Part shown: positions 15,284-23,591 of the stretch, in pieces | Numbering within the stretch: the stretch's first letter is position 1 | Layout of the letters: every line of letters starts with the position of its first letter | Source of the DNA: Streptomyces sp. SKN60 | Lineage (GTDB): Bacteria; Actinomycetota; Actinomycetes; Streptomycetales; Streptomycetaceae | Assembly (NCBI RefSeq): GCF_026236535.1 | Contig: NZ_JAHTMW010000031.1 | Span: 1 to 64,000, forward strand | DNA length: 64,000 nt | Direction: 5' to 3' | Notes under the pieces: generated by a model | Seen by the model: only the letters and a program-made list of their open reading frames with translations | Database searches by the model: none | What the model was told of the DNA's origin: nothing | Program-made: the position numbers and the translations under genes

Positions 15284-17545
15284 TCAGTCCCTCCCTCGGA
15301 TCAGCCCGCACGCGGCGAAGACGGACAGCAGGGGCGCGAGCACCCGCCGGGGCCGGGCCCCGTGCGGGAAGCGGTCGCCGCGCGCCTGCCCGCCGGTCGC
15401 GGCGACGAAGTGCAGGGTGCAGCGCGCGCAGTCGTCGAACGGGCGCAGCCAGGCCGGGCTGGCGTGGTGGTCCAGGAAGGCGTAGGCGTCGCGGCTCTCG
15501 GCCGTCTCCGCCCCCGGGTCGTGCCGGCCCGGCAGCGCCCGGCCCAGCCAGCGGTCCACGGCCGGTTCGAAGCGCATCAGGTCGCTCTTGTTGACGGCGA
15601 GCGCGGCGGGCGCGGCGATCCGGCCGTCGGCGGACCGGGGCAGCCGGTTGAGGACGGTGGTGAAGGCCTCGTCGCCGAGGTCGCGGCGGGAGAGCCCGTA
15701 CCGCTGGCGCAGCGGGTCGAGCGAGGGCATCCGCAGCGCGCGCAGCGGGTCGACGACGAACACGAAGGCGTCCACGCCCATCAGGAAGCTGGTCACCGGC
15801 CCGTCCTGGGCCAGGTCCTCGCCCGCGAGGTCGAAGAAGACCACCGGGCGCGGGGTGCGGCCGGGCGCGGAGACGAGCAGGCCGTCGGCGAAGCGGGCGA
15901 AGGTCTGCTGCCCGGTGCGGCCGAGCTGCCGCCCCTGCTGGAGGCTCTGCACCCGTTCGCGCAGGAAGGTGCGGTGCGCCTCCGGGTTGAGCGGCAGGCA
16001 TTTGAGTCCGTACGGCTCCAGGCCGCCGAGTTCGACCTCGCCGAGCATCGCGGCCATCAGATGGGTCTTGCCGACGGCGGAGCTGCCGACGAAGGCGATC
16101 GACAGCGGGCGCCCGTTGGTGAGGTAGGGGACGGGCAGTTCGTGTGCCTCGTCGCCCTCGCCGCCGTGCGGGCACAGGTGGTAGGCGGTGCGCAGCAGGT
16201 CGTTGCGGCGGCCGGGGCGGTGTTCCCTGGACAGGTCGAGCGGGATGCGGTTGCCCTTGGCGTCGATGGTGACGAGCAGGCTCTCGTCGTAGACCACGGG
16301 CAGCAGGCAGTGCGGGCAGGTCCGGGCGGGCGGTGCGCCGGGATCGACGCCCGGATCGTCCAGGCCGGTCGCGGCACCGGGGCCGTGACCGGGGTTGTGA
16401 GCGGAGTCGGGGGTGAGGGTGACGGGCGGGCGGGCCGGCTGCTCGCCGAAGAGCAGCGCGCGCAGGCCGCGCCGGGGCGGGGCGCCCTGTTCGGCCCGCC
16501 CCGCCGGATCGCCCGGTTCGTAGCGGTCGTACGGGTCGTACGGGTCGTACGGGCCATATGCGTCGCCCGGATCGTCCGGGTCGGTGTCGCGGCGCCACGG
16601 CTCCCGGCGGCGGGCGATCTCGGCGTCGTAGCGGGCCCGGCCGGCGGCGAGCGGGTCGGCGGTGGCGACGGCGTGGGCGAGAGGGTCGGGCAGCCGCAGC
16701 AGCCGGAGCAGCTCGGCGGGCGCGGGCCGTCCGCCGGCCGCGGGCGCGAACAGGCCGCTCTGCGCGAGCGCCGCGAGCCGCCGGTAGTCGCCCAGGTCCT
16801 CCGGTGGCCCGTCGGCCCGGTCGGGGCGGCCGGGCGGGCTCGGGTGCCCGGAAAGGAGCAGATAGGCGAGCCGGGCGAGCGACCACAGGTCGTCGCGGGG
16901 GTCGGCGGTGCCGTGCCCGGCGCGCTGCTCGGGCGAGGCCCAGGGGGCGGTGCCGAAGGGCTCGCGGGGCTCCCCGGCGCGCAGCGCCGCGTGCGGTTCG
17001 GCGAGCCGCACATGGCTGCCGTCCCACCGTACGGAGTCGGGGGCGAGCGCCCGGTGGACGAGCCCGGCGTCGTCCAGGAGCCGTACGGCCAGGGCGAGCT
17101 GGCCCACGATCCGCTGCTGTTCCTCGGCGCCGAGCCGGGGCAGCCACTCGGCGAGCGGCGCCCCGGCGGCGCGCCGGTAGAGCACGAACGGCTCGGCGCA
17201 GTCGAGGTCGTAACCGACGATCCGGGTGAACAGCTCGGCGAACTTCTCGCCGCCGTAGCGCCGTTCGAGGACGACGGCGGCCGACACCTCCCGTTCGAGG
17301 AGGGTGTACGCGCGGGGGTCGGCCTGGGCGGAGGCGGGCAGCCGGAACTGGACGACGGGCCAGCCCGCGCCGAGCGTGACGGCCCGGGTCCGCAGGTGCG
17401 GCCGGCCGGGCGGGCGGGCGTCCTCGCCGTACCGCACGGAGAAGCGGACCGGTTCCTCGCGCGGGGTGAGGAACTCCAGCTCCTCGTCGGGACCTTCGGG
17501 CGGCGGTTCGGGTGGGAACCCGGGGGTGGGCGGGTCGGCGGTCAT
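15284..17545 (-). CDS. pseudokinase / zinc ribbon / P-loop GTPase fusion
   Basis: 753 aa. Residues about 80-300 follow a Ser/Thr kinase fold but lack catalysis: the HRD position reads HRA (164-166), no DFG is present, while PFGTAPWASPEQ and DDLWSLARLAYLLLSG remain. A repetitive PYDPYD linker follows. A zinc-ribbon candidate has C410, C413, C458 and H460. From about 480 a GTPase domain shows the P-loop GSSAVGKT (487-494), a DLAGED switch and NKSD base-recognition motif. This suggests a kinase-fold sensor regulating a GTPase. Its ATG overlaps the upstream gene (ATGA) and the GAP1-like gene follows by 3 bp. Confidence 0.8.
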   Translation of the reverse strand: MTADPPTPGFPPEPPPEGPDEELEFLTPREEPVRFSVRYGEDARPPGRPHLRTRAVTLGAGWPVVQFRLPASAQADPRAYTLLEREVSAAVVLERRYGGEKFAELFTRIVGYDLDCAEPFVLYRRAAGAPLAEWLPRLGAEEQQRIVGQLALAVRLLDDAGLVHRALAPDSVRWDGSHVRLAEPHAALRAGEPREPFGTAPWASPEQRAGHGTADPRDDLWSLARLAYLLLSGHPSPPGRPDRADGPPEDLGDYRRLAALAQSGLFAPAAGGRPAPAELLRLLRLPDPLAHAVATADPLAAGRARYDAEIARRREPWRRDTDPDDPGDAYGPYDPYDPYDRYEPGDPAGRAEQGAPPRRGLRALLFGEQPARPPVTLTPDSAHNPGHGPGAATGLDDPGVDPGAPPARTCPHCLLPVVYDESLLVTIDAKGNRIPLDLSREHRPGRRNDLLRTAYHLCPHGGEGDEAHELPVPYLTNGRPLSIAFVGSSAVGKTHLMAAMLGEVELGGLEPYGLKCLPLNPEAHRTFLRERVQSLQQGRQLGRTGQQTFARFADGLLVSAPGRTPRPVVFFDLAGEDLAQDGPVTSFLMGVDAFVFVVDPLRALRMPSLDPLRQRYGLSRRDLGDEAFTTVLNRLPRSADGRIAAPAALAVNKSDLMRFEPAVDRWLGRALPGRHDPGAETAESRDAYAFLDHHASPAWLRPFDDCARCTLHFVAATGGQARGDRFPHGARPRRVLAPLLSVFAACGLIRGRD

Positions 17546-20196
17546 GGTGCTCCGTCCTCCTCTGCCAGGACCGTGTGCACGACGTCCGCGCGCAGCGGTA
17601 CGAGGCGCAGTACGCCCGCGTGCCGGCCGGCGTCCGTCCACACCACGTCCTCGGTGGTGCCGCGCCAGATGTCGTCGCCGGTCGTGCCGCGGCGCATGGT
17701 CTCGGGCACGAACCGGACCCGGCGTACGGCGCCGGGTTCGTGGGAGAGCAGCCGCAGGTGCTCGGGCCCGCACAGCGGGACGGTCAGGCCCGGGTCGTCG
17801 TCGGCGGCGAGGAGCCGGGCCACGCCGTCCGGGGCGACTCCGGTGAGCCGCGCGGCGTCGGGCCGGTCGCCGCGCTCCCGGCCGGGCGGCGGGGACGCGG
17901 CGGCGTCCCGCTCCAGGCGGGAGCGGGTCTCGTCGAGGAGGGCGGTCATGGGCTTGTCCAGGGACAGTCGGGCCGCGTTGCCGGGGTCGCGTTCGATGCC
18001 GGCCCAGCAGCCGCGGAGCAGCCCGGCGACCCCGTCGGACAGATCGCCGTGGAGGGTGTCGACGAGGGCCGGCCCGCCGTCCCCGTACCGCCGCTCCAGC
18101 CAGCGCGGCGCGGCGGCGGGCCCGGAGTCGGGGTCGGGGTCGGGGTCGGTCTCGCGTACGGACCCGCGTTCGGGCTCGCGTACCGGCTCGGGCCGGACGG
18201 GCTCCGGCGGCGCGGGCGGTTCGGGGGGCGCGGCCGCGGGGCGCGGGTCCGGGACCGCGTCGGACCAGCCGGCGTCGGCCGGGGCCGCGCGGTCCGTCCA
18301 CGCGTCGGAGACGGCGTCGGACCACGCCCGGTCGGACCAGTCGACCGGGTCGGACCAGCCGGCCGCTTCGGCCCGCCCGGCGCCGCCGCCCGGGCCCGGG
18401 GCCGGGGCCTGGTTCGATGCCCGGCCCGGGGCCTGGCCGCCGCCGTCCGTCCAGTCGTCCCAGTCCCATGCGCCCCGCCCGTACCCCTCGGGCTCCGGGC
18501 TCGTGCCGGGGCCCTCGTACGCGCCGGGCACGCCGGGTCCCTGGTAGGCGTCGGCCGTCGCGGCGAGGGCGCGCAGCAGCCGGGCCACCGCGCCGGCGCC
18601 GTCCGAGCAGTGGTGCCGTACGTCGGCGAAGAGCCAGTCGTGCACGGCGGCCGTGACGAGCAGGTGACGGACCTCCCGCAGGGCGCGGTCCGCGTCCTCG
18701 GGGTCGGCGCGCTGCCACCAGTCGTCGACGCCGTGGGTCCAGTCGCGCAGGGCGAGCAGCACGACCGCGGCGACGGAGACGGCGAGGGCGGTCGCCGCGG
18801 CCCAGACGGGCGGATCGAGGGCCTGGCCGAGGACGGCCCCGGCGACACCGCCGATCAGGCCGCCGAACAGCCGGGGCGCCGAGCCGGTGGCGCCGCCGCC
18901 GTCGAGGCGTCCGTCGGGCGAGCGGTTGGGGCGGCGGCGCAGCATGAGCAGGGCGAGCACGGCGGCGAGCAGGCCGACGGCGGGACCCAGGCCCCAGCCG
19001 AGGCCCGGCCACACCCCGGCGAGCAGGGCGAGGACGCCGGTCACGGCCGCGGCGACGGACCGCGGGCCGCCCGCCCGGAACGGCTCCTGCGCGGTGAGCC
19101 GGTCGAGCCGGTCCGGGCCGCAGACGGCGTCGAGCGCGGCCAGCCGGGCGGCGCTGCCGGCCGGCGCGGTGCGGGTGGACAGGGCGGCGAGCCGGGCCGC
19201 GACCGAACGCAGCGGCAGTCCGCTGTCGATGAGTCCGTGGGTGTGGTCGCGCAGCGCGGGCACGATGCCGGTGCGGCTGATCTCCCGGGGCATCTCCGGG
19301 AGGTGGACGCCCCGTTCGGCGAGGAGTCCGCGCTCCTCGACGGTGGGCCGGCTGCCGCCCGCGAGGGCGAAGGCGTCGGCGACGGTGGCGCGGAAGCGGC
19401 GCAGCGCGAACGCGGCCCGCTCGATGTCCCCGGGCAGGTCGAGGCCGCGGCCGGCCCGGGTGAGCAGTCCGGCGGGGCCGCGCACCCGCTCGTAGCCGTC
19501 GAGGGCGTCGTCGAGGGCGTCCCGGCAGGCCCGCTCCTCGGCTCCGGCCCGGCCCTGGGCGGGCAGCCAGTCGTGGGCGGAGAGCGAGCGGGGCACCGAC
19601 TCGTCGAGGAGCAGGGAGAGTTCGCCGGGGACGGTGCCGACCGTGCCGGCGACCGGGACGTCGGGGCCGGTGAGGGCTTCGACGGCCTGCCGCCAGGCCC
19701 GGGCGCGGGCCTCGTCGCTGAGGTCGTGCTCCACGACCCGCGCGGCGGGCACGGCGACCCCGCCCGCCACGCGCGCGAGGGCCCGGAGGACCGCGTCGAA
19801 CACCTCGGGGGTGGCGAGCACGTCGACCAGCGGGCGCAGCGCGGCGGCGTCCGGGCCGCGGAAGCCGTCGAGCAGCCACAGCACTCCGCCGTCGGGCGGC
19901 CACGGGGTGCGGGTGCGGCGCAGGGTCCGCTCGCCGGGTGCGCCGACAGCCAGGCAGACCACCCGGGCCGGGCCGTAGGAGGAGAGGCGCTCGTGCAGGA
20001 GCTGGTGGGCGACGAGCCGGTCGGCGTCGTCGACGACCAGGAAGCGGCGCTCGTCGGGGGGCTGCGGGACGGCGAGGGCGCGGCGGACCGCCTCCTCGGG
20101 TGCGTACCGGTCGGCCGGGTCGTACGCCTCGGCGCGCAGGTCGAGGCAGACGGCGTGGCCGGGGGCCGGCCGGCCGGGGACGACGCTCGTGCTCAC
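17542..20196 (-). CDS. large multi-pass membrane protein of the NTPase operon
   Basis: 884 aa, family not recognised. The N-terminal third is soluble alpha/beta (LVVDDADRLVAHQLL; VVCLAVGAPGERTL). Four or so membrane segments cluster at about residues 385-430 and 455-495, followed by a helical domain (RADPEDADRALREVRHLL), an acidic Gly/Ser/Pro-rich linker and a conserved-looking C-terminal region with LARLLAADDDPGLTVPLCGP. It has no Walker motif. Both ends overlap neighbours by ATGA, so it should be made in step with the tubulin-like protein and the GTPase, and could be their membrane platform. Confidence 0.65.
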   Translation of the reverse strand: MSTSVVPGRPAPGHAVCLDLRAEAYDPADRYAPEEAVRRALAVPQPPDERRFLVVDDADRLVAHQLLHERLSSYGPARVVCLAVGAPGERTLRRTRTPWPPDGGVLWLLDGFRGPDAAALRPLVDVLATPEVFDAVLRALARVAGGVAVPAARVVEHDLSDEARARAWRQAVEALTGPDVPVAGTVGTVPGELSLLLDESVPRSLSAHDWLPAQGRAGAEERACRDALDDALDGYERVRGPAGLLTRAGRGLDLPGDIERAAFALRRFRATVADAFALAGGSRPTVEERGLLAERGVHLPEMPREISRTGIVPALRDHTHGLIDSGLPLRSVAARLAALSTRTAPAGSAARLAALDAVCGPDRLDRLTAQEPFRAGGPRSVAAAVTGVLALLAGVWPGLGWGLGPAVGLLAAVLALLMLRRRPNRSPDGRLDGGGATGSAPRLFGGLIGGVAGAVLGQALDPPVWAAATALAVSVAAVVLLALRDWTHGVDDWWQRADPEDADRALREVRHLLVTAAVHDWLFADVRHHCSDGAGAVARLLRALAATADAYQGPGVPGAYEGPGTSPEPEGYGRGAWDWDDWTDGGGQAPGRASNQAPAPGPGGGAGRAEAAGWSDPVDWSDRAWSDAVSDAWTDRAAPADAGWSDAVPDPRPAAAPPEPPAPPEPVRPEPVREPERGSVRETDPDPDPDSGPAAAPRWLERRYGDGGPALVDTLHGDLSDGVAGLLRGCWAGIERDPGNAARLSLDKPMTALLDETRSRLERDAAASPPPGRERGDRPDAARLTGVAPDGVARLLAADDDPGLTVPLCGPEHLRLLSHEPGAVRRVRFVPETMRRGTTGDDIWRGTTEDVVWTDAGRHAGVLRLVPLRADVVHTVLAEEDGAP

Positions 20197-23100
20197 TCCT
20201 CCTCACCGTCCTCCTGGTCCCACGGGTAGCCGCCGCCTCCGAACTCGGGCACGGCCTCCCGTACGGGCTCTCGCACGGGCTCCCGGACCGGCCCCTGCTC
20301 GGTCTCCCGTACGGGCGCGGGAGCGGGCGGCAGCGGGTCGGGCGCGGGAGCGGCGGACGGGGCGTGGCGCTCGTACAGCGCGCGGAGGGTCGGCCGGGTG
20401 GGCCGGCCCGCGCCCGCGAAACGCATGTCCAGGGCGGCCGGGTAGGTGACCTCCCAGAAGTCCCGCAGCGGCGCCAGCCATTCGGCGTCCTCGGGCCCGT
20501 ACTCCTGCGCCATCTCCTCGAGCAGCCGCCGCTGGCGCGGCGCGATCTCCTCGACGAAGCGGACGAAGAGCGGCGAGGGGCCCGCCGGGGTGTGCGCGAG
20601 GCCCTTGGGCAGGGCCTGCATCAGGCGTCCGCAGAACTCCTCGATGATCTGCCCCTCGTCGAGCAGCGCCCACCGCTCGTAGGCCCGCAGCAGCCCCGCC
20701 CAGCTGGACAGCGCGCCGTCGAAGTCCTCCAGGCGCAGCGACATGGTCGCGCCCTCGCCCTCCTGGAGCCGGATCCGCACGCGGTGCGGCGAACCGTCCG
20801 GGCCCTCGGTGTGGATGTGTCCGTTCCACATCGTGCAGAGCAGGCGGTGCAGTATCCGCCGGCGGTCCTCCTCGGTGGAGACCAGCCAGTCGTCCTGGTG
20901 GCCGAGCCGCTGCCGCCAGTGCAGGAAGTCCTCCTGGCCGCCGCTGTCGCGGGCCTCCGCCCAGAGGGTGAGGACCGAGCGCACCTCGGAGATGTCGGTG
21001 AGGTTCATGCCGCTGCGGAACAGCACCACGGTGATGGACTCGGTGTCGACGGCCCGGTACTCCTGGGCGGCGCGCGGCGGCAGGTTGAGCTCCTGGCGCA
21101 GATAGTCGGAGGCCCGGCCGTCGGACTCGCTGGCCGGGTGCACGATGAGGATCTTCAGCGGGCCGCCGCCGTCCGGGGTGAAGCCGACCGGCAGGAGCCC
21201 GGCGAGCGCGGCCCGGAACTGGTCGAGCCAGCGTCCGTCGACCTTCGACTCGGCGGACTCGTCGCCGGCCGCCGCGCGGAGCAGCAGGCCCATGGAGGGC
21301 AGCAGCGGGCGGGCGAACCGGTCGTCGTTGGCCTCGCCGAACAGCCGCTTCACCCGCCGCTCGACGACCTGCTTGATCTCCTTGACGGCGGCGCCGGGCG
21401 AGCGGCGCACCGCGTCCAGGGCGCCGCGCCACTCCTCGGGCCGGACGAGCCGTTCGAGCAGCCCGGCCGCGTCGGTGTTCTCGGGCAGGCCCTCGCTCTG
21501 CACGAGCCGGTCGAGGACGTCGTCGTAGAAGGCGCGCAGGCTGTTCTGCGGCGGCAGGAGGTAGGAGACGCCGGTGCGGTCGTCGCGGTAGAGCTCGCGG
21601 CGCCGGTCGGCGAACAGCTTGCCCTCGTCCTGCTCGTGGGCACGCAACCCCTTGGCGAGCTCGCCGAGCTCGTGCAGCACCTTGGTGAGCGCGGGCCGCC
21701 ACTGGGCCTCGCCGGCCTGCCAGGCCCGGTGCCACAGCGACCGGGCCCGCCACTGGTACCAGGCGTCCTGGCGGGCGAGGGCGTCCTGCACGTCGGGATC
21801 GCTCCAGCGGGCCGGTACGAGGCCGCCGGCGCCGCGCCGCACGTGCGGGATGGCGGGGGCGAGGGCCTGCACGTCCGGGGGCCGTTCGGCCTCGTTGCGC
21901 CGGTTGTCGAGCATGCCGGTGAAGCCGGCGGCGGCGACCCGGTCCGGGTGGCCGGGGTGCCCGTTGAGGATCATCTCGACGTGGAACGGGCTGACGATGC
22001 CGAGGAGTTCGCGCACCGCCGTGCCCGGCTTGAAGTCCTCGGTGAGCCGGGGCACGTCGCGGGACAGGTCCGACTCCAGGCGGCGCAGGGCGTCCTCCAT
22101 GTCGCCGAGCCGGTTGCGCAGCTCCTGGGTGATCGCGCCCCTGCCCTTGGGGAGCTGCTCGGGCAGCGCCACGTCGGGGGCCTCGCGGCTCCACAGCGGG
22201 CCGACGCCTGAGCGGGTGAACAGCTCCTGGACCTGGGTCTTGTCCTGGGGCGTGGTGCGGCGGGCCTTCTCGCCGAGGCCGCGGACGGCCTGGGCGAGCA
22301 GCCGGCCGGCGACGATCTCGGCGAGGTCGTCGACGGGCACGGTGAGGGAGGCGGCCAGGCTGGTGGACATGCCGCGGTAGCCGATGCCGGTGCGGGCCGG
22401 GGTGGAGCGCTCGACGCTCTTGTTGATGAAGCTGGCCGCGAAGGACTGGTAGTCGTCCTCGGCGCGGGCGGCGGCGCCGGTCTCCTCGCTGAGCTCGGTG
22501 CCGATCAGGGACATCACCATGGCGGTGATGGAGCGGCGCAGGTCCTCGGTGCCGATGACGGCGGGCTTGGAGAACAGGAACGCGGTCTGCACGGTGGAGG
22601 GGCGCAGCGCGACCACCCCGTCGACGGGGTAGTGGACGCTGATCCGGCCGCGCTGCTCGACGTCGCCGACGTCGTCGAGGGCGTCCGGCACGTTCTGGTC
22701 GTCGACGAGCCGCGACAGGTCCACGAGGGCGCGGGCGGCGTTGAGTTCGGCCTCCCGGCCGCCGCCGCCCTCGGGCGGGAACGCGGAGGGCATGACGACC
22801 AGCGGATAGATCTTGACGCCGGGCACCTTGCCCTTGCGGAACTCGTGGCCGATGAGGTGGAGGAAGTCGTAGTAGATGCCGGCGCCGGTGCCGCCGGCGA
22901 CGGAGAAGGCGACGAAGACGTCGCAGCCGCGGATCCGGCTGCCGCCGACCCGCTGGAGGTCGCCGGCCGAGTTGCCGATCGCGCCGATCGCCTCGCGCAG
23001 CTGCCGCAGCACGGGTTCGAGACCGGAGCGCATGGTCGCGAACAGCGCGGCCCGGCCCACCGTGGGCAGTTGGCCCGCGCCGCTGTGCAGCGGCGCGACG

Positions 23101-23480
23101 CGCGGCTGCCGGGCCTGCGGCGGCAGCCACAGCTTGGTCTCCTCGTGCAGGGCGACCCGCAGCATGCGGGTGACCTCGGGCGAGGAGTCGTAGTCGGTGG
23201 GCAGCAGGTCGCGGACCATCCGGGAGGTACGGGAGTACGCGGCGCCCTCGGCGCCCTTGGCCCGGAACTGGGGCTGGCGGGTCAGCTCGGCCTCGCTGAA
23301 GTCCGCGTACACGAACTGCAGGCAGTCGGGCAGCTGGAACGGCAGCCGCCGTCCGCCGTCGACGAGTTCGGTGCCGTCGGGGCCGCACAGCTCGCGGCGC
23401 AGGCTGCGTTCGAGCTCGCTGCCGATGCGGCCGCCGGTGCCGCCGAGGCCCACGAACAGCATGGGCTGGTAGATCTTCAT
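20193..23480 (-). CDS. tubulin-like domain protein
   Basis: 1095 aa. The N-terminus MLFVGLGGTGGRIG is a nucleotide-binding glycine loop, and SVAGGTGAGIYYDFLHLIG at about residue 215 matches the tubulin signature (GGTGxG). The segments KIYPLVVMPSAFPPEGG and ARALVDLSRLVDD also fit the bacterial Tubulin_2 family, which are large GTP-binding relatives of FtsZ. The C-terminal 600 residues are mainly helical. A GGGGAG ribosome site lies just before the ATG. It is the only gene in the operon preceded by a sizeable gap (111 bp), and its stop overlaps the next start. Confidence 0.8.
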   Translation of the reverse strand: MKIYQPMLFVGLGGTGGRIGSELERSLRRELCGPDGTELVDGGRRLPFQLPDCLQFVYADFSEAELTRQPQFRAKGAEGAAYSRTSRMVRDLLPTDYDSSPEVTRMLRVALHEETKLWLPPQARQPRVAPLHSGAGQLPTVGRAALFATMRSGLEPVLRQLREAIGAIGNSAGDLQRVGGSRIRGCDVFVAFSVAGGTGAGIYYDFLHLIGHEFRKGKVPGVKIYPLVVMPSAFPPEGGGGREAELNAARALVDLSRLVDDQNVPDALDDVGDVEQRGRISVHYPVDGVVALRPSTVQTAFLFSKPAVIGTEDLRRSITAMVMSLIGTELSEETGAAARAEDDYQSFAASFINKSVERSTPARTGIGYRGMSTSLAASLTVPVDDLAEIVAGRLLAQAVRGLGEKARRTTPQDKTQVQELFTRSGVGPLWSREAPDVALPEQLPKGRGAITQELRNRLGDMEDALRRLESDLSRDVPRLTEDFKPGTAVRELLGIVSPFHVEMILNGHPGHPDRVAAAGFTGMLDNRRNEAERPPDVQALAPAIPHVRRGAGGLVPARWSDPDVQDALARQDAWYQWRARSLWHRAWQAGEAQWRPALTKVLHELGELAKGLRAHEQDEGKLFADRRRELYRDDRTGVSYLLPPQNSLRAFYDDVLDRLVQSEGLPENTDAAGLLERLVRPEEWRGALDAVRRSPGAAVKEIKQVVERRVKRLFGEANDDRFARPLLPSMGLLLRAAAGDESAESKVDGRWLDQFRAALAGLLPVGFTPDGGGPLKILIVHPASESDGRASDYLRQELNLPPRAAQEYRAVDTESITVVLFRSGMNLTDISEVRSVLTLWAEARDSGGQEDFLHWRQRLGHQDDWLVSTEEDRRRILHRLLCTMWNGHIHTEGPDGSPHRVRIRLQEGEGATMSLRLEDFDGALSSWAGLLRAYERWALLDEGQIIEEFCGRLMQALPKGLAHTPAGPSPLFVRFVEEIAPRQRRLLEEMAQEYGPEDAEWLAPLRDFWEVTYPAALDMRFAGAGRPTRPTLRALYERHAPSAAPAPDPLPPAPAPVRETEQGPVREPVREPVREAVPEFGGGGYPWDQEDGEEE

Positions 23481-23554
23481 GTCGTCTCCCCTGGGGCCCC
23501 TGAGGACCTTTCGTTCGTACGTGCGTGGGGCGTCGGTCGTGGGTGTAGGGCGTG

Positions 23555-23591
23555 GGTCCGGTGGGCCGGTCCGGTGGGCCGGTCCGGTGGG
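23555..23591. repeat. 13-bp tandem repeat, 2.8 copies
   Basis: GGTCCGGTGGGCC is repeated head to tail at 23555-23567 and 23568-23580, with a partial copy at 23581-23591 ending at the stop codon of the vWA gene. It occupies the only long gap of the operon. Function unknown; it could be a weak attenuating structure or slipped-strand expansion. Confidence 0.8.

Noticed and set aside
15284..17545. Active Ser/Thr protein kinase
   Set aside because: The catalytic HRD Asp and the DFG motif are missing, so it was called a pseudokinase.
12216..20206. Very long open frames over 1600 codons on the minus strand
   Set aside because: They run through several real genes in other frames; only the part from 15284 to 17545 shows domain motifs, and that was kept as the pseudokinase-GTPase gene.
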